A stretch of 64,000 nt of DNA from Rhodoferax sp. GW822-FHT02A01 (GTDB taxonomy: Bacteria > Pseudomonadota > Gammaproteobacteria > Burkholderiales > Burkholderiaceae_C). The notes under the pieces were generated by a model. It was given only the letters and a program-made list of their open reading frames with translations, did not search any database and had not been told where the DNA came from. The position numbers were made by a program, and so were the translations under genes. The stretch is from positions 3,596,001-3,660,000 of the forward strand of contig NZ_CP152376.1 in assembly GCF_038784515.1 (NCBI RefSeq), given 5' to 3'. Shown here piece after piece: positions 47,409 through 56,642 of the stretch (positions within the stretch are counted from its first letter, which is position 1; each line of letters starts with the position of its first letter).

Positions 47409-48083
47409 TTGGCCCATATTCCCCCTTTCAAGCCGCAAGACGTACCTGTGCACTCGGTGGACAGCCATTTGCCTGCCCCGTTGCCGACGCATTTGGAGCC
47501 TCAGGCCTTGAGAGAGCGCTTTGCCTCGCAGCACGTGTGGACGCCTGAGGTGCGCAAGGAAGCCAAATTTGTGGAGCGTGAACCCACACATGCTTCGGTA
47601 CTTATTCCGCTGGTGAAGCGCGAGCGATTGCATGTTCTTTTGACGCTTCGCCCCGTCCATATGAACAGCCATTCCGGGCAAATTGCGTTTCCTGGCGGAA
47701 AGGCGGACCCAGAAGACAAGGACGCCATTGCCACCGCCTTGCGTGAAGCACGGGAAGAGGTAGGTCTGGAGCCGCAGTTCGTGGAAGTCATTGGCACCAT
47801 GCCGATCTACACCACCGGCAGCGGTTTCATCGTGACGCCGGTAGTGGCCCTTGTGGAGCCCACGTTCGAGCTGCGCCCCAATGCGGCAGAAGTCGCCGAC
47901 GTATTCGAGGTGCCGCTGGACTTCTTGATGAATCCGGCCCATCACCGGCATCACGTCATTGACCTGGACGGGGTAACGCGGCGCTGGCTGTCCATGCCCT
48001 TCAAGGATGGCAGCGCGGAACGTTTCATCTGGGGCGCAACAGCCGGCATGTTGCGCAACTTTTACCGCTTTGTGCTGGACTGA
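47409..48083 (+). CDS. CoA pyrophosphatase, Nudix family
   Basis: 224 residues. Hydrolyses CoA and its derivatives to 4'-phosphopantetheine and 3',5'-ADP in related proteins. The subfamily motif LLTLRPVHMNSHSGQIAFPG precedes the Nudix box GGKADPEDKD...ALREAREEVGL. The start is assigned to TTG at 47409 (MAHIPPFKPQDVP); no good ribosome site is visible, and an internal GTG start is possible. Confidence 0.9.
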   Translation: MAHIPPFKPQDVPVHSVDSHLPAPLPTHLEPQALRERFASQHVWTPEVRKEAKFVEREPTHASVLIPLVKRERLHVLLTLRPVHMNSHSGQIAFPGGKADPEDKDAIATALREAREEVGLEPQFVEVIGTMPIYTTGSGFIVTPVVALVEPTFELRPNAAEVADVFEVPLDFLMNPAHHRHHVIDLDGVTRRWLSMPFKDGSAERFIWGATAGMLRNFYRFVLD

Positions 48084-48101
48084 GCTGGGTATGATGATTC
48101 C

Positions 48102-49025
48102 ATGAGTTTTATCTCTATTCTTTTTGCGCTGTTACTGGAACAGGCACGGCCTTTGGGGCAGATGAATCCCGTGCACAACGCCAACCGTGGCTGGGTGCGT
48201 TGGGTGATGCGCAACTTCGACACGGGCAAGGCACATCATGGCTGGCTGACCTGGTCGCTGGCTGTAGTCTTTCCGGCTCTGCTGGCCTGCGGCATCTATT
48301 GGCTGCTGGTATGGACGCTGGGTTGGGTCGCTGCCGTAGTCTGGAACATCGCCGTGTTGTATGTGACGTTGGGTTTTCGTCAATTCAGCCACCACTTCAC
48401 TTTGATCCGCGATGCGCTTTATTCGGGCGATGAAGCACAAGCACGCCAGAAGCTGGCGGAGTGGATGCGCATAGACGCCAGCGAGCTGCCGCGCAGCGAA
48501 ATCGTGCGGCATGTCATCGAGTATTCGGCCATATCGGCGCACCGCCACGTGTTCGGCGTGCTGGCGTGGTATTCGGTGCTGGCCGCCATAGGGCTGGGCC
48601 CTGCGGGCGCGGTGTTCTACCGCATCGCCGAGTACGTTGGCCGCTATGTCAACCGCTCTTTGCTGCCCACCGATCTGTCGGTAAGCCCGTCCTTTCAGGG
48701 TAGCGCCAACCGGGCCTGGTATCTGGCCGACTGGGTGCCTGTGCGGCTCACTGCGCTGGGCTTTGCGTTCGTGGGTAGTTTTGAGGAAGCGGTGGACAGC
48801 TGGCGCCAATATGCGGCGCGCTACCCGGAAGACAACGACGGCGTCATCCTGGCGGCGACTGCCGGAGCCATCAATGTGCAGTTGGGTGAGCCGGAAGAAA
48901 TAGGCGGTGACCAGCAAGTACCTCAGTCGGTGCACCTGCGTGCATTTGTCGGCCTGGTGTGGCGTACCGTGGTGATGTGGATGGTGATTCTGGTGCTGCT
49001 CTCTCTGGCCCGCCTGCTGGGCTGA
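48102..49025 (+). CDS. CobD/CbiB-family membrane protein
   Basis: 307 residues with about four to five membrane segments; the opening MSFISILFALLLEQARPLGQ and the later NRSLLPTDLSVSPSFQGSAN and LADWVPVRLTALGFAFVGSF match the CobD/CbiB-like family kept in Burkholderiales. CbiB proper joins aminopropanol to cobyrinic acid in B12 synthesis, but no cobalamin genes are near, and this shorter relative may have another role. It starts 18 bases after the Nudix gene. A function in B12 is therefore doubtful. Confidence 0.8.
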   Translation: MSFISILFALLLEQARPLGQMNPVHNANRGWVRWVMRNFDTGKAHHGWLTWSLAVVFPALLACGIYWLLVWTLGWVAAVVWNIAVLYVTLGFRQFSHHFTLIRDALYSGDEAQARQKLAEWMRIDASELPRSEIVRHVIEYSAISAHRHVFGVLAWYSVLAAIGLGPAGAVFYRIAEYVGRYVNRSLLPTDLSVSPSFQGSANRAWYLADWVPVRLTALGFAFVGSFEEAVDSWRQYAARYPEDNDGVILAATAGAINVQLGEPEEIGGDQQVPQSVHLRAFVGLVWRTVVMWMVILVLLSLARLLG

Positions 49026-49037
49026 GCACCAAACGCC

Positions 49038-49955
49038 TTAGTACCGCGTCTGTGACAGCTCGGCGAACAAGTCGCCGTAAATCTTGTAGCGATTCGGGCT
49101 GATGTGCTGCCGCGCCAAAGCATCGCGCACCCCGCAGCCCGGCTCGTGCAAATGGCTGCAGTTGTAGAACTTGCATTCCCCCGCATGCGCCTTGATGTCG
49201 GGCATCAGGCTGGCCAGATGCATGGGCTCGATGTGATGCAGCCCGAATTCCTGAAAGCCCGGAGAGTCGATCACTGCGGTGGTCTTGTCTGATCCTACCC
49301 AATACAGGCTGGTGCTGGTGGTGGTGTGCTTGCCCGAATTCAGAGCGCTGGAGATTTCCTGCGTCAACACCTGGGCATCGGGCAGTAGGCGGTTGATGAA
49401 GGTGCTTTTGCCAGAGCCGGAGGGGCCCAGAATCAATGTGGTTTTGCCCTGCAGCAGGGGCATCAAGTCGGCAAGCTCGGTGGCTGTCGTGTCTCCTGCC
49501 TTGGGCTTCAATGCCAGTGGCAGAACCTGGTAGCCCATGGCGCGGTATACCGCCATGCGCTCCCAGGCGCGGCCAAACGGTTCGGTCAAATCGCTTTTGT
49601 TGAGAGCGATGATGGGTTGGATTTTTTCCGCCTCGGCGGCGATCAGTGCACGCGAAAGCTGGCTCTCGGAAAACTCGGGTTCTGCCGCAATCAACACCAG
49701 CACCTGGTCCAGGTTGGCGGCGAACGACTTGGTGCGAATCTCGTCCTGGCGGTAGAACAGGTTGCGCCGCTCCAGCACCTTTTCTATCGTGCCTTCATCT
49801 TGCGTGGCCTGCCACAGCACGCGGTCGCCGACGACGGTCTGGCTTTTCTTGCCGCGCGGGTGGCATATCAGCCGCCTGCCGTCGGGCGTTTCCACCAGCA
49901 CGTGGCGGCCATGTCCGGCAACGACCAGGCCGGGTTCAAGAGAGGGGGAGGCCAA
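49038..49955 (-). CDS. rsgA: Ribosome small-subunit GTPase RsgA
   Basis: Late 30S assembly GTPase. 305 residues with circularly permuted G motifs: NKSDL (G4) comes before the P-loop GPSGSGKSTFINRL (G1) and DSPGFQEFGLH (G3). N-terminal OB-fold (about 5-75) and C-terminal zinc site CKFYNCSHLHEPGC. Convergent with the CobD-like gene; 14 bases after the PCD gene in the same direction. Confidence 0.96.
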   Translation of the reverse strand: MASPSLEPGLVVAGHGRHVLVETPDGRRLICHPRGKKSQTVVGDRVLWQATQDEGTIEKVLERRNLFYRQDEIRTKSFAANLDQVLVLIAAEPEFSESQLSRALIAAEAEKIQPIIALNKSDLTEPFGRAWERMAVYRAMGYQVLPLALKPKAGDTTATELADLMPLLQGKTTLILGPSGSGKSTFINRLLPDAQVLTQEISSALNSGKHTTTSTSLYWVGSDKTTAVIDSPGFQEFGLHHIEPMHLASLMPDIKAHAGECKFYNCSHLHEPGCGVRDALARQHISPNRYKIYGDLFAELSQTRY

Positions 49956-49969
49956 GTGTCTTCAGCCCG

Positions 49970-50302
49970 TCAGGTCGCAGGTGGAATCAGCGCGTCCACC
50001 AGTGCAGCACAGGCAAAGTCGGACTGGGTAATGCCCTGTACGTCATGCGTATGGAAGCGCACGCTGCAGCTGCTGTAGGCCACCAGCAATTCCGGGTGGT
50101 GGTTTTGCTGTTCGGCCAGGTACGCCACTGCATTCACAAAGGCCATGGTGCGGAGGAAGTTCTTGAAATGGAATGTCTTTTCAATGGCGACGTCGCTGCC
50201 ATCGCCATGCAACTTCCAGCCGTCCAGCTTGGCCAGACCGGCGATGACTTGCGTGGCACTCAATACGGTGCGGCGTGGCGTGGTGGGCGTTGATGTGCTC
50301 AT
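49970..50302 (-). CDS. 4a-Hydroxytetrahydrobiopterin (pterin-4a-carbinolamine) dehydratase
   Basis: 110 residues, PCD/DCoH fold. The signature NHHPELLVAYSSCSVRFHTHD holds the three His typical of the active site; FHFKNFLRTMAFVNAVAYLA is the dimer helix. It regenerates the pterin cofactor of phenylalanine hydroxylase in species that have PhhA, but no phhA is near here. The ATG at 50302 is used. It lies 4 bases after the M48 protease gene. Confidence 0.92.
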   Translation of the reverse strand: MSTSTPTTPRRTVLSATQVIAGLAKLDGWKLHGDGSDVAIEKTFHFKNFLRTMAFVNAVAYLAEQQNHHPELLVAYSSCSVRFHTHDVQGITQSDFACAALVDALIPPAT

Positions 50303-50306
50303 GGGC

Positions 50307-51599
50307 TCAGGCATTGGCAAAGGGTGTTTGCATGCGCCCCAGGCGTTCGGTGGCTGGAGGATGCGAGTAGTAGAACTTCACATACACCGGGTCGGGGGTC
50401 AGCGTGGAGGCGTTGTCCTGGTAGAGCTTGAGCAGTGCCGAGGACAGATCTGCTCCGCTGGTCTGTGCCATGGCGTAAGCGTCGGCTTCGAACTCATGCT
50501 TGCGCGAGAGCTGCGCAAACAGCGGGGACACAAACGTGCTGAACAAGGGCAGCACCATCATGAACAGGATCAGCGCCAAAGCGTCGTTGGCACCGCGCAG
50601 ATTGGGGATCACGCCCAGACCGGTATAAAACCAGGTCTGGCTGCTCAGCCAGCCCAGCAGGGCAAACCCCAGCAAGCTCAGCGCAAACATGGAAACAATG
50701 CGCTTGATGATGTGGCGGTGCTTGAAGTGCCCCAGCTCGTGTGCCAGCACCGCGTCCACTTCATCCGGCGTGAGCTGGGCCAGCAGCGTGTCATAGAACA
50801 CCACGCGTTTGGACGCGCCAAAGCCGGTGAAGTAGGCATTGGCATGGGCGCTGCGCCGGCTGCCATCCATGACGTAAAAGCCCTTGGAAGTGAATCCGCA
50901 GCGCGCCATCAGCCGCGTGACCCGGTCTTTGAGCTCCGCGTTGTCCAGAGGCTGGAATTTATTGAACCAGGGGGCGATCAGGGTGGGGTAGAGCAGCAGC
51001 ATCAGCAGGTTGAACCCCATCCACACGCCCCAGGTCCACAGCCACCAGAAGGTGCCGGTCGCCCCCATCATCCACAGCACCAGCGTCGCAAGCGGCGCGC
51101 CCAGCACGACACCAATCAGGATGGACTTCAGCGCGTCCTGCAGCCACAGCGCAGGCGTGACCTTGTTGAAGCCGAAGCGCTGCTCCAGCACAAAGGTCTT
51201 GTAGAGGGAAAAGGGCAGGTCGATCACAAAGCCTGCTGCGGCAAAGGCCCCCAGCAAGGCTACTTGCTGCGCCAGCCCGGGCTGCATCACACCCAGCAAG
51301 AGATGGTTCAACCAGGAAAGCCCGCCCAGCAGCGTCCACACCAGCGTCACCACGGCGCCCCAGGCCAGTTCCAGCAAGCCGAAACGGGTCTGAGCCAGGG
51401 TGTAGTCGGCGGCTTTTTGGTGGGCTTGCAGACTGATGCGGTCGGCAAATAGCGCGGGTACTGCTCCCCGGTGTTGGGCCACATGGCGAATCTGCCGGCT
51501 GGCCAGCCAGAATTTGAGCAGCAAGCCCGCCACCAGGGCAACGGCAAAGGCAATGGTCATCCCCAGGGAAAGCTGGGCAAATAAGGAGTCATCTGTCAT
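50307..51599 (-). CDS. M48-family membrane metallopeptidase (Ste24-like)
   Basis: 430 residues with several membrane segments before the zinc site and a pair after it. Zinc motif VLAHELGHFKHRHII near residue 280, with the third ligand in SRKHEFEADAYA. The overall layout (DLPFSLYKTFVLEQRFGFNK, YVMDGSRRSAHANAYFTGFG) is like the CAAX prenyl protease 1/Ste24 family. Bacteria lack the prenylated substrate, so it is probably an envelope quality-control protease. Divergent from orn. Confidence 0.92.
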   Translation of the reverse strand: MTDDSLFAQLSLGMTIAFAVALVAGLLLKFWLASRQIRHVAQHRGAVPALFADRISLQAHQKAADYTLAQTRFGLLELAWGAVVTLVWTLLGGLSWLNHLLLGVMQPGLAQQVALLGAFAAAGFVIDLPFSLYKTFVLEQRFGFNKVTPALWLQDALKSILIGVVLGAPLATLVLWMMGATGTFWWLWTWGVWMGFNLLMLLLYPTLIAPWFNKFQPLDNAELKDRVTRLMARCGFTSKGFYVMDGSRRSAHANAYFTGFGASKRVVFYDTLLAQLTPDEVDAVLAHELGHFKHRHIIKRIVSMFALSLLGFALLGWLSSQTWFYTGLGVIPNLRGANDALALILFMMVLPLFSTFVSPLFAQLSRKHEFEADAYAMAQTSGADLSSALLKLYQDNASTLTPDPVYVKFYYSHPPATERLGRMQTPFANA

Positions 51600-51634
51600 G
51601 CGGTTGAGTTTAGGTCATCGGCGACAATGGAGTC

Positions 51635-52201
51635 ATGGCTGATACCAACACCCCTTTAAGCAAATCCGACAAGAACCTGATCTGGCTCGACTGCGAGATG
51701 ACCGGCCTGGAGCCAGACCACGACCGCATCATTGAAATCGCCGTGATCGTCACCAGTCCGGACCTGGCGGTGCGCGTGGAGGCGCCGGTGTACGTCATAC
51801 ACCAGAGCGACGCCCAGCTCGACCTGATGGACGCCTGGAACAAGGGCACCCACGGCAAGAGCGGGCTGATCGACAAGGTCAAGGCATCCACCACGACAGA
51901 GGCCGAGGCTGAGGCAGCATTGTTGGCGTTTGTGAGCCAGTATGTGCCGGCCAATGGATCACCTATGTGTGGCAACACCATCAGCCAGGACCGGCGTTTT
52001 CTGGTCAAGTACATGCCCAAGCTGGACGCGTTCTTCCACTACCGCAACCTGGATGTGAGCACCCTCAAGGAATTGGCCAAGCGCTGGAAGCCTGAGGTCT
52101 ATGCATCGTTCAAGAAGCAACAGCGCCACACCGCGCTGGCCGATGTGCACGAGTCCATCGATGAGCTCGTGCATTACCGCGAGCACTTCCTCAAGATCTG
52201 A
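51635..52201 (+). CDS. orn: Oligoribonuclease
   Basis: 3'-5' exoribonuclease for di- and short oligonucleotides, including pGpG from c-di-GMP turnover. 188 residues, DEDDh fold: [33 protein letters not shown], and [18 protein letters not shown]. Length and motifs normal. Confidence 0.97.
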   Translation: MADTNTPLSKSDKNLIWLDCEMTGLEPDHDRIIEIAVIVTSPDLAVRVEAPVYVIHQSDAQLDLMDAWNKGTHGKSGLIDKVKASTTTEAEAEAALLAFVSQYVPANGSPMCGNTISQDRRFLVKYMPKLDAFFHYRNLDVSTLKELAKRWKPEVYASFKKQQRHTALADVHESIDELVHYREHFLKI

Positions 52202-52453
52202 TTGGCATGCGCAGCCCATGATGCTGGCTACGGGGTTGATTAGGTAGAAACCCGAATTCATGTCATAATCGCAGGCTGCGCTACAAACAGTAGCCTTTTG
52301 CACATCTCCCTTCATTCACCGGCCCCAGATAACTTGGGGCCCAAGCACTGAGAACCCCGTTGCGGGTCAGAGCAGGTTCCGTTTGATGGTTGATGTTTTT
52401 TAACCATTGACGGGGCAGCCGCATATCCTGCGGCGCTCGCGTGAGAGAAAACC
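52202..52453 (+). other. Structured leader of the DEAD-box helicase gene
   Basis: 252 bases without a gene. TGTCATAAT (52261-52269) is an extended -10-like site. The presumed leader then carries GGCCCCA-GATAACT-TGGGGCC (a 7-bp perfect hairpin at about 52320-52340) and ATGGTT-(10)-AACCAT with six T in its loop (near 52386-52407). Leaders of RNA helicase genes are often used for cold or autogenous control; that is inference here. Confidence 0.4.
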
Positions 52454-54340
52454 ATGACTGACGCTTTTGAAGTGACAGGCGAATTCGCGCCTGCCGAAAA
52501 TTTTTCCAACTCCCTGGATACCGCTGTTGAAGCCACATCCGCAGCTGAAACCTCCGCTGCCGTGCAGGCCGATGCACCCGAAGCTCCCAACGGCTTTGTC
52601 GAGCTGGGCCTGGCCCGTGAACTCGTGATGGCTGTGAAGGACCTGGGCTACACCCAGCCCACCACGGTGCAGATCAAGGCCATCCCCCTGGCACTGCCGA
52701 CCACCAAGGCAGGCCAGAAGGACGGCTATGTCGACCTGATGGTTTCCAGCCAGACTGGTAGCGGCAAGACCGCCGCCTTCCTGTTGCCCGTGCTGCACAC
52801 CTTGCTGGCCCAGCAAGCCGCCGCCGAGGCCGCCGAGCGCGCCGAATACGAAGCTGCTTGCGCCGAAGCCGTGGCCAAGGGCGAAGCTCCCCCGAAGCGC
52901 GCCAAGCGCAAGGACCCCACCAACCCACGCAATTTCAAGGCCGCCACACCCGGCGCCCTGGTCGTATGCCCGACCCGTGAACTGGCCCAGCAGGTGGCGC
53001 ATGACGCCATCGATCTGGTCAAGCATTGCCGCGGCCTGCGCATTGCCAACATCGTGGGCGGCATGCCCTACCAGTTGCAAATTGCCAAGCTGCAAAACGC
53101 CGACTTGGTAGTGGCCACGCCGGGCCGTTTGCTGGACCTGCAACGCTCCATGCAAATCAAGCTCGACCAAGTGCAGTTCCTGGTGGTGGACGAGGCCGAC
53201 CGCATGCTGGATCTGGGCTTCTCCGATGATCTGGCCGAAATCAACCAGCTCACCATCCAGCGCAAGCAGACCATGATGTTCAGCGCCACCTTTGCGCCGC
53301 GCATCCAGCAGCTGGCCACCCGCGTGATGCGCGAACCCCAGCGCGTGACCATCGACAACCCGCAAGAGAAGCACGTCAACATCAAGCAGTCCATCTTCTG
53401 GGCTGACAATGCACAGCACAAGCGCAAGCTGCTGGACCACTGGCTGCGCGACACCAGCATCAACCAGGCCATCGTGTTTGCCAGCACCCAGATAGAGTGC
53501 GACGGCTTGGCCAACGACCTGCAACAGGACGGCTTCTCCGCCGTTGCACTGCACGGTGCGCTCAGCCAGGGCCTGCGCAACCGCCGCCTGATGGCACTGC
53601 GCCAAGGCCAGGTGCAAATCCTGGTGGCAACCGACGTGGCCGCTCGCGGTATCGACGTGCCCACTATCAGCCACGTGTTCAACTTCGGCCTGCCCATGAA
53701 GGCAGAGGACTACACCCACCGCATCGGTCGTACCGGCCGTGCCGGTCGTGACGGCTTGGCCATCACCTTTGCCGAAATGCGTGACCGCCGCAAGATTTTT
53801 GACATAGAGGCTTACACCCGCCAGCCCATCAAGGCGGAAGTGGTGCCCGGCCTGGAACCCCAGCAACGCATGCCGCAAGAGCGCCCTGCCTTCGGTGGCC
53901 GTGGTCGTGGCGGTGACTTCCAGCCGCGCGAACGCAAGTTCGGCGGCCCGCGTGAAGGCGGCTTCGGCGGTGGCAACCGCGGTGGATTTGGTGGCGGACA
54001 GGGCGGTGGCTTTGCCGACAAGGGCGGCGCAGGCAAGCGCGACTACAGCGGTGCAGCCCGTGAAGGCTTCAGCTACGAGCGCAAGGGTGGTTTCAACGAC
54101 CGCTTTGCTGGCGGACAAGGGGCACCTCGCGGTGACTTCGCTCCCCGTGGTGATTTCGCGCCGCGTGGCGACGCAGCACCCCGCGGCGACTTTGGTCCCC
54201 GCAAGGACTTTGGCGCTCCCCGTGGTGACTTCGGTGCACCACGCGGTGACCGCAAGCCTGGCTTTGCCAAGCCCGGCAATGGTGGCAAGGTGTTCGTTCC
54301 CCGCGACGCCAAGAAGCGCCCCAGCCGCAACTTCGACTGA
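52454..54340 (+). CDS. DEAD-box ATP-dependent RNA helicase (RhlE-like)
   Basis: 628 residues. Q-motif region FVELGLARELVMAVKDLGYT, Walker A SQTGSGKTAAFLLP, VVDEADRMLDLGF (DEAD), SAT in MMFSATF, and motif VI HRIGRTGRAGRDG are intact. An insert of some 45 Ala/Glu/Lys residues lies between motifs I and Ia. The last 160 residues are a Gly/Arg/Phe-rich, low-complexity tail with tandem APRGDF units that should bind RNA and may drive condensation. Likely acts in ribosome assembly or RNA decay, with cold stress as the usual context. Confidence 0.94.
   Translation: MTDAFEVTGEFAPAENFSNSLDTAVEATSAAETSAAVQADAPEAPNGFVELGLARELVMAVKDLGYTQPTTVQIKAIPLALPTTKAGQKDGYVDLMVSSQTGSGKTAAFLLPVLHTLLAQQAAAEAAERAEYEAACAEAVAKGEAPPKRAKRKDPTNPRNFKAATPGALVVCPTRELAQQVAHDAIDLVKHCRGLRIANIVGGMPYQLQIAKLQNADLVVATPGRLLDLQRSMQIKLDQVQFLVVDEADRMLDLGFSDDLAEINQLTIQRKQTMMFSATFAPRIQQLATRVMREPQRVTIDNPQEKHVNIKQSIFWADNAQHKRKLLDHWLRDTSINQAIVFASTQIECDGLANDLQQDGFSAVALHGALSQGLRNRRLMALRQGQVQILVATDVAARGIDVPTISHVFNFGLPMKAEDYTHRIGRTGRAGRDGLAITFAEMRDRRKIFDIEAYTRQPIKAEVVPGLEPQQRMPQERPAFGGRGRGGDFQPRERKFGGPREGGFGGGNRGGFGGGQGGGFADKGGAGKRDYSGAAREGFSYERKGGFNDRFAGGQGAPRGDFAPRGDFAPRGDAAPRGDFGPRKDFGAPRGDFGAPRGDRKPGFAKPGNGGKVFVPRDAKKRPSRNFD
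54122..54250 (+). repeat. Tandem APRGDF-coding repeat
   Basis: Seven 18- to 21-base units encode APRGDF, APRGDF, APRGDA, APRGDF, GPRKDF, GAPRGDF, GAPRGD within the helicase tail. Third-base differences among units show it is not a very recent expansion. Copy number may vary between strains. Confidence 0.85.
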
Positions 54341-54383
54341 TCTCGGATAAAGGCCTGCACCTGCTGCGGGCGCTGAGAAAACC

Positions 54384-54425
54384 AAGGCCTTGTGCGGAAC
54401 GCGAAAGCGTTCTGTCCAAGGCCTT
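54384..54425 (-). terminator. Shared terminator between helicase and oxidoreductase genes
   Basis: AAGGCCTTG (54384-54392) pairs with CAAGGCCTT (54417-54425); inside lies GAACGC-GAAA-GCGTTC, a GNRA-loop hairpin. On the minus strand it is followed by GGTTTTC, so it ends the oxidoreductase gene, whose stop it overlaps; it can also slow transcripts from the helicase side. Confidence 0.7.
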
Positions 54426-55293
54426 ATTGCATGGTGTTGCGCCGCGCCAGTTCCACGAACAAGGCGGATTGATCCAGGTCGGCGTCGCCATGCGCAACGC
54501 CGTCGGCATAGAGCTGTTCCAGCGCTGCGGTGATGGGCGCGTCGAAGCCCAGTTCGGACGCCGTGCCCAGCGCATTGCGCATGTCCTTGAGCTGCACCGT
54601 CAGGCGTGCGCGGGCGGTGAAATCCCGCTCCACCATGCGTTGACCATGCACCTGCAGAATCCGGCTATCGGCAAAGCCACCGGTGATGGCCGCCTTGACC
54701 TGGGCCATGTCGGCACCACCTTTTTCACACAACAGCAGTGCTTCGGCAACGGCACCAATGGTGATGCCCACAATCATCTGGTTCGCCAGTTTGGCGAGTT
54801 GCCCACATCCATGCGGGCCAACCAGCGTGGGGCGACCCAGCACGGTCAGCAATTCCCTAGCTGCCTCAAAGTCTTGCAGATTGCCGCCGGCCATGATGGC
54901 CAGCGTGCCTTGCTCGGCACCGATGGTGCCGCCGGAGACGGGCGCATCCAGATGGCGCAGGCCCATGGCCAGCAGACGCTGCGCATGGTCGCGCGCTTCG
55001 GCCGGTTTGATGGAGGACATGTCGACCACCAAGGCGCCCGGTTGCATGGCAGAGGCCGTACCTGCATCAAACAGAACCTGGCCGACCACCGGGCCGTTGT
55101 CCAGCATGGTGACGACGTATTCGGCGTCTTGCACCGCCTCAGGCGCGCTGGCGCACACGGTGGCCCCGAAGGGCAGCAGGCGCTGCGCCTTGGCGATGCT
55201 GCGATTCCACACGCGTACGCTGTGTCCCGCTTCGCACAGCCGGCGGGCCATGGGGAAACCCATGAGCCCGATTCCCAGAAAGGTGATGCGCAT
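54424..55293 (-). CDS. NAD(P)-dependent beta-hydroxyacid dehydrogenase
   Basis: 289 residues of the 3-hydroxyisobutyrate/tartronate-semialdehyde reductase family: ITFLGIGLMGFPMARRLCEA (Rossmann loop), MSSIKPAEARDHAQRL, DAPVSGGTIGAEQGTLAIMA (substrate site), and the catalytic Lys in GQLAKLANQMIVG. The exact acid is not readable; candidates include 2-hydroxy-3-oxopropionate and 3-hydroxyisobutyrate. No valine or glyoxylate genes are adjacent. It follows guaC by 3 bases and may be co-transcribed. Confidence 0.9.
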   Translation of the reverse strand: MRITFLGIGLMGFPMARRLCEAGHSVRVWNRSIAKAQRLLPFGATVCASAPEAVQDAEYVVTMLDNGPVVGQVLFDAGTASAMQPGALVVDMSSIKPAEARDHAQRLLAMGLRHLDAPVSGGTIGAEQGTLAIMAGGNLQDFEAARELLTVLGRPTLVGPHGCGQLAKLANQMIVGITIGAVAEALLLCEKGGADMAQVKAAITGGFADSRILQVHGQRMVERDFTARARLTVQLKDMRNALGTASELGFDAPITAALEQLYADGVAHGDADLDQSALFVELARRNTMQ

Positions 55294-55296
55294 GGC

Positions 55297-56274
55297 CTAC
55301 ATCAACAGATGTTCGCCGGCGTTGTCGCCGCCCAGCGTGACGTAGTTGACCTTGCGGATGTCCATCAGCTTGACGCCACCGGCGTAGCTGATGGAACTCT
55401 GCACGTCCTGCTCCATCTCGATGAGCGTGTCGGCCAGCTTGCCCTTGATGGGCTCCAGAATGCGCTTGCCTTCCACGTGCTTGTACTCACCCTTGTTGAA
55501 GTCGGATGCCGAGCCGTAATATTCCTTGAACAGCTCGCCGTCCACTTCCACCGTCTTGCCCGGCGACTCTTCGTGTCCGGCAAACAGCGAGCCGATCATC
55601 ACCATGGACGCGCCAAAGCGGATGCTCTTGGCAATGTCACCGTGGCTGCGAATGCCGCCGTCCGCCACGATCGGTTTGGTGGCCACTCGGGCACACCACT
55701 TGAGCGCGCTGAGCTGCCAGCCGCCGGTACCAAAACCGGTCTTGAGCTTGGTGATGCACACCTTGCCGGGGCCCACACCCACCTTGGTGGCGTCGGCGCC
55801 CCAGTTTTCCAGATCGATCACGGCTTCCGGCGTGGCCACATTGCCCGCGATGATGAAACTGGTGGGCAGCTTTTGCTTCAGGTAAGCAATCATGTTCTTC
55901 ACGCTGTCGGCATGGCCATGGGCGATGTCGATGGTGATGTACTCGGGCGCCAGGCCCTTGGCGACCAGCTGGTCCACCGTGTGGTAATCGGGTTGTTTGA
56001 CACCCAGCGAGATGGATGCATACAGCCCCTTGGAATGCATGTTGGAGGTGAAGATCACATTGTCCAGGTCAAACCGGTGCATCACGTAGAAGTAACCGTT
56101 TTGCGCCATCCATTCGCAAATGGATTCGTCGATCACGGTCTTCATGTTGGCTGGCACGACCGGCAGGCGGAATTTGCGTCCACCCAGCTCGACACTGGCA
56201 TCGCATTCGGATCGGCTTTCCACGCGGCATTTGCGTGGCAGCAGAAGGATGTGGTCGTAGTCAAAAATTTCCAT
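55297..56274 (-). CDS. guaC: GMP reductase
   Basis: NADPH-dependent deamination of GMP to IMP. 325 residues, IMPDH/GMPR barrel: [20 protein letters not shown] start, the catalytic Cys in [15 protein letters not shown], and [19 protein letters not shown]. The absence of CBS domains and the loop sequence favour GMP reductase over IMP dehydrogenase. The ATG at 56274 is used; AGGAGC lies just upstream. Confidence 0.93.
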   Translation of the reverse strand: MEIFDYDHILLLPRKCRVESRSECDASVELGGRKFRLPVVPANMKTVIDESICEWMAQNGYFYVMHRFDLDNVIFTSNMHSKGLYASISLGVKQPDYHTVDQLVAKGLAPEYITIDIAHGHADSVKNMIAYLKQKLPTSFIIAGNVATPEAVIDLENWGADATKVGVGPGKVCITKLKTGFGTGGWQLSALKWCARVATKPIVADGGIRSHGDIAKSIRFGASMVMIGSLFAGHEESPGKTVEVDGELFKEYYGSASDFNKGEYKHVEGKRILEPIKGKLADTLIEMEQDVQSSISYAGGVKLMDIRKVNYVTLGGDNAGEHLLM

Positions 56275-56337
56275 TGTCCAAGCTCCTGTCAAAAGACATT
56301 CAAGTTTCAAACGATGGGCGCTTGGAACGGAGCAGGC

Positions 56338-56371
56338 AAAAAAATACCGGCTCCCAATTGCTTGGGCCCGG
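56338..56371 (-). terminator. Terminator-like hairpin upstream of guaC
   Basis: On the minus strand CCGG, a small bulge and CCCAA-GCAA-TTGGG then GCCGG (56371-56347) form a 9-bp interrupted stem with a GCAA tetraloop, followed by TATTTTTTT (56346-56338). It lies about 65 bases before guaC, and no known gene on that strand ends before it. Confidence 0.6.
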
Positions 56372-56481
56372 TGCTTGATTCTACCCTTTGCTTGTCTGTG
56401 GCGTCATAACGGGGGCGTTCTGCTGTTTATTGGGTTTTTCTTAAGTTGGGTGGGTTTGCTTCGCCTCAAGTAACGGGTGGC

Positions 56482-56560
56482 TCGCCGGGGGGGGGGTATG
56501 CCGGGGGCCTCATACGGCGGGTACGCCCAAATCGGCCCCCGGCATACCCACCCCCGGCGA
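56482..56560. repeat. Hairpin repeat element A
   Basis: Arms at 56482-56509 and 56534-56560 are complementary over 27 bp except one mismatch and one bulged base. They enclose a 24-base core (56510-56533) that begins TCATACGGCGGG and ends CCAAATC; inside the core GGCG-GGTA-CGCC can form a small hairpin. The left arm has a run of ten G. Confidence 0.9.
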
Positions 56561-56642
56561 ATAGAGGCGGACCGGTTCGGAGACGGAAACAGCCGAATAC
56601 CAAACTTGGAAATTACTTCTTCTGACAACCACCACGCACCTC

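Noticed and set aside
48102-49025. Cobalamin biosynthesis function for the CobD/CbiB-like protein
   Set aside because: Family resemblance only. No other B12 genes are nearby and the protein is the short Burkholderiales variant, so a B12 role was not assigned.
52400-54385. 661-codon open frame on the minus strand opposite the DEAD-box helicase
   Set aside because: It mirrors the helicase gene, whose motifs are complete; the antisense product is an Ala/Gly/His-rich sequence with no known domain, as expected in GC-rich DNA.
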